Shown here: positions 27,380 through 34,779 of the stretch, one piece after another
How positions within the stretch are numbered: position 1 is the first letter of the stretch
Layout: every line of letters starts with the position of its first letter
Source: Gramella sp. AN32
GTDB lineage: Bacteria; Bacteroidota; Bacteroidia; Flavobacteriales; Flavobacteriaceae
NCBI RefSeq assembly: GCF_023718305.1
Contig: NZ_QEYO01000003.1
Span: forward strand, 62,001-126,000
Reading direction: 5' to 3'
Length of the DNA: 64,000 bases
Program-made: the position numbers and the translations under genes
The notes under the pieces: generated by a model
What the model was told of the DNA's origin: nothing
What the model saw: the letters and a program-made list of their open reading frames with translations, nothing else
Databases searched by the model: none

Positions 27380-28576
27380 CTATCTGGGTTGGTAATCCAG
27401 ATCCAATCCCAACATTCCTTTGGCGATGACCTCTCTGGTTATATAAGTATTGGATGGATGGATCCTTCCCAACCGCGCATCGCGAAATAAGCGTTCAAAT
27501 CCTGAATTTCTTGAAATTCCATAGCCGCCCATGACATCCATGGCTTTATCTACAACCCTCCAAGCAGCTTCTACGGCATGGCATTTAGCTGCGAATATTT
27601 TAATGCCCCAGGCAGCTCCATAGGCTTTTCCCTGACTCCATTCACGGGCGATAGTATCCAAATGCGGCTCTATGGCTTCCAATTCCAATACCATGTCTGC
27701 AACGTCGCGTTGTATTCCTGGATGATATGCCATCGAGGGACGACCCAATGAAATTGATTTCTTTTTATGGAGCGTTTCTAATACCATATCAACCACCCTT
27801 TTTGCCAAACCAAAATAGATATTGCCAAATCCAATTAATGCCCAAGAAAAAATACCAAGAACGAAACCATCAATTCCGTTAAACCCTGCCGGAACTTTTC
27901 TTACAATATATTTATCCTGTATCATTACATCATTTAAAATAGTATCATCTGAGCGAGTTGCCCGCATTCCCATAACATTATCCCAGGTCTTTTTTATTTC
28001 AAAATTTTGAGTATCCCTGGGCAAAAAAGCATGAATTATCGTTGGGTTTTCTGAATCGCTATTGTCCTGTCCGTGAAAGCCGAGATAATCCCATACCGGG
28101 GTTAGACTTCCAAACATTTTATGGCCCGTGAAGCTGTATCCTCCTTCAACTTTTTCCGCTTTACAGGTTGAATATAAAACGGGAATATCATTACCTGATT
28201 CTCCATGTCCTGCGGCAAAAACTTTTCCCCGCCCAGCTTCTTCCAGCACCCATTGTATGGATTTGTCCCCTTGACGATATAGGTCTGCAATTAAACCCGT
28301 CCAATAAATATGCATATTAAGTGCCAGTGCGGTGGGTGCAGCATGGTATGCCAGCTTTCTGGTGAGTGTCTCACACTCGTCCATGAGCATCCCATAGCCA
28401 CCAAATTCTTCAGGTACTGCAATTAGCAAATAACCTGCACCCTTGAGTTCCTCAAAATCTTCTTGAAAAAAAAGGTTGTTGGCGTCATAGTGTGCGGCTC
28501 TTTCTTCGCAACTTTTAAATATTCCTTCCAAATTAATTAAAAGTTCTTTTTTATCTTTTTCCATTGTTGGTTCCAT
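27380..28576 (-). CDS. Acyl-CoA dehydrogenase family protein
   Basis: A 398-residue flavoprotein of the acyl-CoA dehydrogenase fold. It has the helical N-terminal domain (VPEEFGGYGM), the middle beta domain (GHGESGNDIP, YSFTGHKMFGS) and the C-terminal helical domain (MDVMGGYGISRNSGFERLF in shortened form, then RDARLGRIHP). The usual reaction is FAD-dependent alpha,beta-dehydrogenation of an acyl-CoA; some relatives are hydroxylases, so the substrate is open. No electron-transfer flavoprotein genes are near. Its gene is 36 bp downstream of the methyltransferase-like gene and ends 20 bp from the ruvB remnant. ATG 28576 or 28564 could be the start. Confidence 0.87.
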   Translation of the reverse strand: MEPTMEKDKKELLINLEGIFKSCEERAAHYDANNLFFQEDFEELKGAGYLLIAVPEEFGGYGMLMDECETLTRKLAYHAAPTALALNMHIYWTGLIADLYRQGDKSIQWVLEEAGRGKVFAAGHGESGNDIPVLYSTCKAEKVEGGYSFTGHKMFGSLTPVWDYLGFHGQDNSDSENPTIIHAFLPRDTQNFEIKKTWDNVMGMRATRSDDTILNDVMIQDKYIVRKVPAGFNGIDGFVLGIFSWALIGFGNIYFGLAKRVVDMVLETLHKKKSISLGRPSMAYHPGIQRDVADMVLELEAIEPHLDTIAREWSQGKAYGAAWGIKIFAAKCHAVEAAWRVVDKAMDVMGGYGISRNSGFERLFRDARLGRIHPSNTYITREVIAKGMLGLDLDYQPR

Positions 28577-28612
28577 GATCGTATTTTTTATATTTAATTA
28601 TATTTTGAAACT

Positions 28613-29359
28613 TTAATTTGAGCTTTTGGAAAACGGAATAAACATGGGCACTTTCTTTTGATATATTTCATAGGGCTCCCCAATATGCTTTATCAAATCC
28701 TTTTCTTCCAAATATTTTACTGCAACAATGATATAGAACGTGGTGGTGACCGTGAATATAAGATGCCCTACGGTCATAACAGGGGTGGACCAAAATGCGA
28801 TCAAAAATCCTAACATAATAGGATGACGTACTATTTTATAAAAGAAATTTATTTGAAAAGCTGGAGATTTAGCTGAGATATTTTTTAGATTATCAAAGAT
28901 TTGCTTTAACCCAAACAACTCGAAATGATTGATCATAAATGTTGAAAGCAAGACAATAAGCCAGCCCAAAAAATATAATCCGATTACAATTGCTGAAATA
29001 GTGGCATTTTCTATCTCCCACACCACAGTCTTTAGGGGTCGCCATTGCCAGTAAAGGAATATTAACGCTAAACTTGAGGATAATACATAAATACTTCGCT
29101 CTATAGTTTTCCCCACTATTTTAATCCACCATTTTTTAAATACCGGCCTGGCCATTACACTGTGCTGTACTGCGAAAATACTTAACAGAGCCAGGTTTAT
29201 TAAAATTGATGGCGCAAGTGCATTTTCTACGCCCGAATCTATTGACTTCGGAACTAATATATTCCCAACAAATCCAATTGCATAAAGAAACGATATTAAA
29301 AAAAGGAGATATACTAAGATGCCAAAAATAAAAGCTATTATCTTACTCATCACATTCAT
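28613..29359 (-). CDS. MddA-like methanethiol S-methyltransferase (NnrU/ICMT-fold membrane protein)
   Basis: A 248-residue polytopic membrane protein. Characteristic stretches are IFAVQHSVMARPVFKKWW, IERSIYVLSSSLALIFLYWQ followed by WRPL, LSTFMINHFELFGLKQIF, YKIVRHPIMLGFLIAFWS and VKYLEEKDLIKHIGEPYEIY. These match MddA, the enzyme that methylates methanethiol to dimethyl sulphide using S-adenosylmethionine, and the wider NnrU/isoprenylcysteine methyltransferase fold. The RHP and EE motifs fit the cofactor site. It lies in a likely operon between an AraC-type regulator and the acyl-CoA dehydrogenase-like gene. The specific substrate is inferred from family resemblance. Confidence 0.75.
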   Translation of the reverse strand: MNVMSKIIAFIFGILVYLLFLISFLYAIGFVGNILVPKSIDSGVENALAPSILINLALLSIFAVQHSVMARPVFKKWWIKIVGKTIERSIYVLSSSLALIFLYWQWRPLKTVVWEIENATISAIVIGLYFLGWLIVLLSTFMINHFELFGLKQIFDNLKNISAKSPAFQINFFYKIVRHPIMLGFLIAFWSTPVMTVGHLIFTVTTTFYIIVAVKYLEEKDLIKHIGEPYEIYQKKVPMFIPFSKSSN

Positions 29360-29460
29360 TTTTACAGGTTTAACTCTATAAAAGTATCCTGCTTTTTTAT
29401 TAAAAGCTTCTACATTCTATTCAAAAATTAGTGATTTTGGTTCAAAAGAAATTTAACGTA

Positions 29461-30555
29461 TTAACACATACGTTTATATGCGGAAGGCAGGAAGTGATAA
29501 GTTTCCAAAAAACATTTCGAAAAATAACCCGGACTACTAAACCCTGAATCAAATGCTGCCTGCGAAACATTTAAACCTGAGTTTCTCATTAATTCCATAG
29601 CTTTCTCTAGTCTAAACTCCTTTATCAATAGATTAGGGGATTTCTTGATTAAGATCTCCGTGATTCTATACAATCCCGATTTGCTTACACCCATGTGCTT
29701 GCAAAAATCAGTGACATTAAAATTTGAATTCCCACTCTCTTTCTCCAAAACATCAAGAAGTTGATCCAGTATTTTTTCATCGCTGGTAGATAAGGTGATA
29801 ATTTGGTGATTAATTTGATTGAAATAATTTTTATGGGTTATTTCCTTTATTATTGATGCTACAGCAATTTGTTTGTTATTTATAGTGTAAAATAATCGCT
29901 TTGCGAATTGTATCGTATCACCAAATAATTCACTACTTGTAGCTACTGGCATCCCAGCATGTACACTCATTTTTACATTCAATAATTCCTGTATTTCTTT
30001 GGAAATTACTTTTTGCATGGCTATAGCACACGCCACCGCATTGAAGGTGGAGGTAAAACTTATAATATTTACATCAGTATATTCAACCTCGCGACCCCCA
30101 TGGGCTTCAGCCTGGCGTTGTAAAAACTTTTTATATTTTGAAACTATTTTTTTTACTTTCTCTCTACCCAGGCGATGGGTCAAAATTATAGTGTCTAAGT
30201 TATTTATCACCAGGAGTACTCTAAACGCAGGATCGTTAAATACTTTTAATTGACTTTCTAAAACGTCTGAAGTTTCGGGATCATAAATTCGCCCCAGAAA
30301 AGATTCAACAACAGTACTATTTACTTCAATAATTTGATGCGTCATCAATCCATGCGCTTTGTCATGAAGTTCTTTAACCTTTTGCGGATTTGGGGCATCA
30401 ATCAAACAAAATGCGCTATTTCTCGATTCATCTACCCAATAGGTCATACAGTTACAACCATATTCTTTTTGGATCAATAAATCTTGCCTATGTGCTTCTG
30501 CTGCACCTTTGGCAGTAATTCCAGGGACAATATGAAGATCCATATAAATTGGCAA
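29461..30555 (-). CDS. Three-domain regulator: DUF4242, class III cyclase-like domain, AraC HTH (copy 1)
   Basis: A 364-residue protein. Residues 1-85 are a DUF4242 (SCO4226-like, nickel-binding family) domain: MPIYMDLHIVPGIT, YWVDESRNSAFCLIDAPNP and HDKAHGLMTHQIIEV. Residues about 112-245 resemble a class III nucleotide cyclase domain (LTHRLGREKVKKIV, AHGGREVEYTDVNIISF, CAIAMQKV, SVHAGMPV, ELFGDTIQFAKRL), but the first metal-binding aspartate position reads asparagine (VINNLD), so catalysis is doubtful. Residues about 270-364 are an AraC helix-turn-helix domain (CKHMGVSKSGLYRITEILIK, SQAAFDSGFSSPGYFSKCF). It lies upstream of the methyltransferase and acyl-CoA dehydrogenase-like genes, its probable targets. 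Ligand unknown. Confidence 0.85.
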   Translation of the reverse strand: MPIYMDLHIVPGITAKGAAEAHRQDLLIQKEYGCNCMTYWVDESRNSAFCLIDAPNPQKVKELHDKAHGLMTHQIIEVNSTVVESFLGRIYDPETSDVLESQLKVFNDPAFRVLLVINNLDTIILTHRLGREKVKKIVSKYKKFLQRQAEAHGGREVEYTDVNIISFTSTFNAVACAIAMQKVISKEIQELLNVKMSVHAGMPVATSSELFGDTIQFAKRLFYTINNKQIAVASIIKEITHKNYFNQINHQIITLSTSDEKILDQLLDVLEKESGNSNFNVTDFCKHMGVSKSGLYRITEILIKKSPNLLIKEFRLEKAMELMRNSGLNVSQAAFDSGFSSPGYFSKCFLETYHFLPSAYKRMC

Positions 30556-30664
30556 CTCGTTTTCTCCTAATGATTATAGTAAATATATTGGTTTAGTGTT
30601 TAAAATTCTAAACTTCAGCACTTTAAATCCTATCAAGAAATTTATATGGTAGTACTTTTTTCCT

Positions 30665-31040
30665 TTAAGCTTTCTCCGGCACCGGGGCGGAATCCCCTAC
30701 AGTCCCAGCCCTAAAATTCACCTATCTCCTTTTTAAAACTGAAAGAAAAACTCCTTCAGTATATCTTTTATCACAAAGCGGTATTCCCTCTGTATGCATT
30801 TTTACTGATTATATAGAGATCCTTATTTAGAAATTCCCGAAGGTCATAATTGGGTAAAAGGAGATAACGGTCGCTAGGTTAGGAGGAGCCCGGCGTTAAT
30901 AAAAACAATTCTCTCTATAGTGCATTTCGCCCTGTATGTTTTTTTTACCAGTATTTCAGCCTTAGAGTTTCTGCGTCAAGGAACTTAGCTTTGGAAATAC
31001 CACAAAAAAAAGCCGAGGCGGTTCGCTTCGGCTTTGACTA
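30665..31040 (-). pseudogene. Decayed queG 5' fragment
   Basis: The minus strand begins LVKAEANRLGF, then a frameshift at a run of eight T, then GISKAKFLDAETLRLKYW and a stop. This follows intact QueG ([28 protein letters not shown]). DNA similarity continues with indels to about 30665: GAAATGCACTATAG against GAAATGCGCTATAT, and TTTTTACTGATTATATAG against ATTTACTGATTTTATAG. About the first 130 codons are represented and the rest is absent. Like the intact gene, it lies downstream of a lipoprotein gene of the same family. The right end of the gene and its start codon are gone. Confidence 0.85.
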
Positions 31041-31062
31041 AATTGGTATCTCATCGTTTCGA

Positions 31063-31111
31063 TCCTACTAAGCTTAATTAGGCTTAAACTTAAAAAGTCT
31101 AATTAGTAGGA
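31063..31111. repeat. Inverted repeat between queG remnant and lipoprotein gene
   Basis: TCCTACTAA (31063-31071) and TTAGTAGGA (31103-31111) are perfect complements. The 31-base loop also contains partly complementary TTAATTAG/CTAATTAG stretches. It lies 14 bp after the lipoprotein stop and may be its terminator. Confidence 0.55.
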
Positions 31112-31124
31112 CTAATGTTTGGAG

Positions 31125-31712
31125 CTAATCTACATCGGGATTAGTGGCTGCAAACACCCCATCAAGGTTTTCCAATCCTACCCAGACATGCAAGGTCCAG
31201 GCGGGGACATCGGGATTATAATGCCACTCATCTTGATCCCCAATGAATCCTTCTGGTGCAGGCCCTTCAGGGGGAATTCCAAAAATTAAATATTCCACTC
31301 CTGCAAATTGCATTTTACCCTCTTCAGTAGAAATATACATTAAGGCTTCTGGTTTTTCCAACTCAAATATACCATCTGCATACTTGGGATTTAAATAGTG
31401 AATTCCCATTCCTGGCACATGCTCGGTTACCTGAAGCTCCCATCCCTGTGCTAGACCTACGCGGAAATTATGAAACCTTTGTGTTTTTTGCTCTAGCCTT
31501 TTAATTTGGCCCTGCCATGTTTCAAAATGAATTCCCATTTTTAGATCAACCGTCGTTAAATCTGAACTTACATCTTCAGGGACAAGACTTACTTCGTCCA
31601 TGCTACAAGACGAAATGTAAAATGAAAAAAAGAATAAAAGAATTATTCCCCTAAATTTAAGGCTAAAGAGCCTTCCCGAATGCTTCTGGACATTAAAAGT
31701 TTTGTGTTTCAT
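31125..31712 (-). CDS. Lipoprotein of unknown function, paralogue of the one at 22.9 kb
   Basis: A 195-residue protein with an N-terminal hydrophobic segment and lipobox (YISSC, Cys36). The N terminus before the hydrophobic stretch is longer than usual, so a later start is possible. Shared motifs with the protein at 22901-23437 are TQRFHNFRVGLAQGW, VPGMGIHYLNPKY, MQFAGVEYLI, GFIGDQDEWH and WTLHVWVGLENLDGVFA. Function unknown. Downstream lies the queG remnant, the same order as for its paralogue and intact queG. Confidence 0.8.
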   Translation of the reverse strand: MKHKTFNVQKHSGRLFSLKFRGIILLFFFSFYISSCSMDEVSLVPEDVSSDLTTVDLKMGIHFETWQGQIKRLEQKTQRFHNFRVGLAQGWELQVTEHVPGMGIHYLNPKYADGIFELEKPEALMYISTEEGKMQFAGVEYLIFGIPPEGPAPEGFIGDQDEWHYNPDVPAWTLHVWVGLENLDGVFAATNPDVD

Positions 31713-31841
31713 ACTATATTGATTTTAATTGTTTTTAGAATTAAACTTTTTAACTTCACTTAAATGGGGGCTACTACAAGAATGTTTGGATGATTGACTA
31801 AAGAACTGAACGTTTTTGATAGGATATTTTATTATTTGCAC

Positions 31842-31862
31842 TTAACAGGCTGATCCTGTTAA
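31842..31862. repeat. Perfect palindrome upstream of the lipoprotein gene
   Basis: TTAACAGG and CCTGTTAA pair around CTGAT, 130 bp upstream of the lipoprotein start, in a gene-free stretch (31713-31990) with no other recognisable content. It could be an operator or a terminator remnant; no T-run follows. Confidence 0.4.
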
Positions 31863-31989
31863 AACCACGATGACTTATTGTATTCTAAAACATTATTCTT
31901 CAGCGAATTACTTGGTGAAAAAAAATTATGCTGTTTAAGTATCTAATTATCAGAACTTTAATTATTTAAAATTATCTCATTATTATATT

Positions 31990-32236
31990 AAAGGATTCTA
32001 CATTTGATTCAAATAGTAGTAATTTTAGATCAAAAGACATTAACGTACTTAACATATACGTCTATAAGCGGAGGGCAAGGGATATGTTTATAAAAAAAGC
32101 ATTTCGAAAAATATTCGGACTATTCAACCAGGAAGCAAATTCTGCCTATAGAACATTTGAATGTGGGGCTTTCATTAATTACATGGCCTTCTGTAATCTA
32201 ACCTTTATCACTGCTTGGAACAGTTCAGAAAATTAT
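31990..32236 (-). pseudogene. Decayed 3' end of a DUF4242-cyclase-AraC regulator
   Basis: The DNA aligns with 29400-29640, the 3' end and downstream flank of regulator copy 1: CATTTCGAAAAATATTCGGACT against CATTTCGAAAAATAACCCGGAC in shortened form, and CATATACGTCTATAAGCGG against CATACGTTTATATGCGG. It covers roughly the last 55-60 codons (second AraC helix-turn-helix) plus about 60 bp of trailer. Stops and indels break the frame. The rest of the gene is missing. The frame open on the plus strand here (32084-32368) is an antisense artefact. From 32237 to 32366 nothing recognisable remains. Confidence 0.8.
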
Positions 32237-32366
32237 ACTTCGGGAAGAACCAGCAAGGTTGGATCCAATAGCTATCGAGCCCTGGAATTTCTTTTTCTAA
32301 AAATTGTATTTCCATTTCATGTTTGTTATTGGATCTTTTTCCCATGTTTTCCAACGGTTTATATAT

Positions 32367-32406
32367 AGTAATAGCGATTTGAATTGAAATTCAAATCGCT
32401 ATTACT
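32367..32406. terminator. Perfect 17-bp hairpin terminator
   Basis: AGTAATAGCGATTTGAA and its exact complement flank a TTGAAA loop, 24 bp after the stop of the SnoaL-like lipoprotein gene. It is the longest perfect hairpin noticed in the window. There is only a weak T-run, so it may act in both directions. Confidence 0.8.
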
Positions 32407-32429
32407 TATACTTGTTTTGTAGTATGATA

Positions 32430-32990
32430 TTAAAGCAGCGGAGAATGATGTTCATGAACAATTTTCCATTTACCTTTTGTTTTAACAAATAGCAAGGTTA
32501 TTTGATTGTTAATTATAACAGGTTCTGTCCCTTCTCCAAACCTTAAACGAAAATCGGAGTGAAAGGTTACATTAGCTACATTCCCATAATATACCGCAAC
32601 TTGCAAATCATTTGCATCAAACCTGACTACTTCCGTCACAGAACCAAAAACCGTGCGTTCATAAGCTTCATTTGCTTCACCTCCATTTCTTAAGGCCCCG
32701 TCTTTGAATTCGGTAAACTTAGGTCCATATGCATGAAAAGAGATGAGAAGATCCATATCCCCATCAATAATACTTTGTGCAATGGCTTCGAAAGTCTCTA
32801 TGACCTCTTGTTTTGCTTGCGGAAACGCTTGGGAAGTTACTGAAGAACCTTTGCCTTCATTTGAGATCTTGGATGAAAATGTACTTTGGGAAATTAATTC
32901 TGATTCTTCAGTAGTGTCATCATTATCCGAACAACCATATAAAAATAAAAAGGATGTTAGAATTACTGTTAATACAAGTTTTGTTTTCAT
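32430..32990 (-). CDS. SnoaL/NTF2-like lipoprotein
   Basis: A 186-residue lipoprotein (LFLYGC, Cys20) with a low-complexity serine-rich stretch to about residue 55. A domain of the NTF2/SnoaL type follows (about 60-186): AIAQSIIDGDMDLLISFHA in shortened form, FTEFKDG, YYGNVANVTFHSDFR and KGKWKIVHEHHSPL at the end. Such domains are small cone-shaped folds used as isomerases or binding proteins. No catalytic assignment is possible. It lies alone between the FAD oxidase gene and a strong terminator. Confidence 0.8.
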   Translation of the reverse strand: MKTKLVLTVILTSFLFLYGCSDNDDTTEESELISQSTFSSKISNEGKGSSVTSQAFPQAKQEVIETFEAIAQSIIDGDMDLLISFHAYGPKFTEFKDGALRNGGEANEAYERTVFGSVTEVVRFDANDLQVAVYYGNVANVTFHSDFRLRFGEGTEPVIINNQITLLFVKTKGKWKIVHEHHSPLL

Positions 32991-33258
32991 AATAAATATA
33001 TTTAAATGATTAATTTTCTAGTTTTTATATTAAAGCTTAAGCACTGTCTTTTCGATTTAATTATAATCAAGGCCTTGCCTCAAGAATTTAATTAAAAGGT
33101 GTTTCCGCAGCACTTCACTTGGAGTGCACAATAATGATAATTTGAGTTGTCCGCACATTCGCCTGGCCATAGCATTAGAGCATTGGATTCAGACTGTATC
33201 GTTTCAATGCATGAGGGGGATTAAAATTTGCCCTTAGAGATTACTTTCATTTAAATAA

Positions 33259-34635
33259 TTACTCCGAACCAGGTTTAATATTTTGATTAACGTGGAAAAA
33301 GTTTGTAGGGTCGTACTTTGTTTTGACCTTTACGAGCCGATCGTAATTATCTTTGTATGAAGCTTTAATCCTATCCTGGCCTTCATTCATCATAAAATTA
33401 ACATAGGCCCCTCCCATAGCATAAGGTTTCAAAGCATCAAAATAGTTTTTGCACCAATTTGTTACCTTATCAGCATTGGCAGGATCTGGATCGACTCCGA
33501 CTATAACCTGAGACCACCGAGCTTCGCGATTAGCCCAGGCAGTATCGTCACTACCCTTAGCATGGACTCTGCCATCTATAGGGTAAAAATGAGTTGTAGA
33601 GTGCATAGATGGAACTTTTGAACCATAGTCTATGTTTGTTTTGATGGCATCTTCACTTAATTCCTTAATATAATGGGCGCGCCAGTACCATTGCAGTCCG
33701 GGTGGGTACAAAGCATCGAACATTCCATTTAAATTCTTCATAGGAATATCCCCGACAAAATCCATTATAGGCGGGCCAAATTCTCGTATAGGTTTAAAAA
33801 CTTCTTTCGCTTTCTCACGTGGTCCGGTATAATTCCAAACTACGCCGCACACGTTTTTGTTCCATAGATGTTCTGGAAAAGGTTCTGCTGGAGGTACTAT
33901 CAAAAATGCAAAAAAACCATATAGATCGTTAGAGGCATTTTTGGTAATGGAATCGTAGAATTTCATTGCTTCTTCTGCCATTTCTATAGGCCAAAACATA
34001 GGTCCTGCATAAACATCCTTAACTTCTATAAGCTCAAATTTAAAGGATACCACGATTCCGAAGTTGCCTCCTCCACCTCTAAGGGCCCAAAAGAGATCAG
34101 CGTTTGTATCCTTATTGGCAGTGACCAAATCACCATTTGCCAAGACTACTTTACATTCCAATAAATTATCAATCGTTAATCCTGCTTTTCTGCTTAGGTA
34201 ACCAATGCCCCCACCCAAGGTTATTCCACCCATCCCGGTTGTCCCGATTATACCGCTTGGGAGTGCAAGACCATGTTCGTATGTAGCTGCATCTACCTCA
34301 CTTAAGGTATTGCCAGGCTCTATGATGGCAATTTTTGTGGTGGGGTCTATATTTAATCCTTTCATATCGGAAAGATCTATGACCAAACCATCATCGATCA
34401 ACGCAAGGCCTGCACCATTATGCCCACCGCTGCGAATGGAAACCTCTATTTTGTTCTTTCTTGCAAAGTTTACGGTATCAACGACATCGACCACGTCCTT
34501 GCATTTCACTATAATTGCAGGTTTTATATCTATCATGGCATTATAGATGGATCTAGCCTCATTGTAATTGTCATCTTCAGGCAAAATTATTGTGCCGTCA
34601 ATGGAGGTTTTCAATTGGGTGATTTGTTCTCTCAT
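33259..34635 (-). CDS. FAD-linked oxidase, berberine-bridge-enzyme-like
   Basis: A 458-residue oxidoreductase of the PCMH/BBE type. The FAD domain (about 38-205) holds RSGGHNGAG with His72, the usual covalent FAD attachment site, and GGITLGGGIGYLSRKAGLTI, then DNLL. A middle substrate domain and a C-terminal BBE segment (TNFFHVNQNIKP) follow. The position of the second covalent cysteine seen in some relatives appears to be non-cysteine (SGIIGTTGMGG), suggesting single attachment. There is no signal peptide, so the enzyme is probably cytoplasmic. Relatives oxidise sugars or polyphenolic or alkaloid-like alcohols; the substrate is not predictable. The upstream neighbour is regulator copy 2, a likely controller. 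Confidence 0.88.
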   Translation of the reverse strand: MREQITQLKTSIDGTIILPEDDNYNEARSIYNAMIDIKPAIIVKCKDVVDVVDTVNFARKNKIEVSIRSGGHNGAGLALIDDGLVIDLSDMKGLNIDPTTKIAIIEPGNTLSEVDAATYEHGLALPSGIIGTTGMGGITLGGGIGYLSRKAGLTIDNLLECKVVLANGDLVTANKDTNADLFWALRGGGGNFGIVVSFKFELIEVKDVYAGPMFWPIEMAEEAMKFYDSITKNASNDLYGFFAFLIVPPAEPFPEHLWNKNVCGVVWNYTGPREKAKEVFKPIREFGPPIMDFVGDIPMKNLNGMFDALYPPGLQWYWRAHYIKELSEDAIKTNIDYGSKVPSMHSTTHFYPIDGRVHAKGSDDTAWANREARWSQVIVGVDPDPANADKVTNWCKNYFDALKPYAMGGAYVNFMMNEGQDRIKASYKDNYDRLVKVKTKYDPTNFFHVNQNIKPGSE

Positions 34636-34779
34636 GGTGATAGTTTGTTATAGCTGTAACTGCTAATGAATGAGCTACTGAATTTATATGCTCTAAATTA
34701 CTGGGCAATGGTAAAGTGAACCCAGGTTAAATCGTTCAAAATCATGAAAGTTTGATTCATTTAAGCAGAAAAAAAGGAA

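Noticed and set aside
32084..32368. 94-codon plus-strand frame in the 32 kb gap
   Set aside because: It runs antisense over the decayed AraC regulator end; no signal, domain or promoter supports it.
30556..32429. Possible small RNA or insertion sequence in the island gaps
   Set aside because: No terminal inverted repeats, target duplications or transposase motifs were seen; the gaps are explained largely by the queG and AraC remnants.
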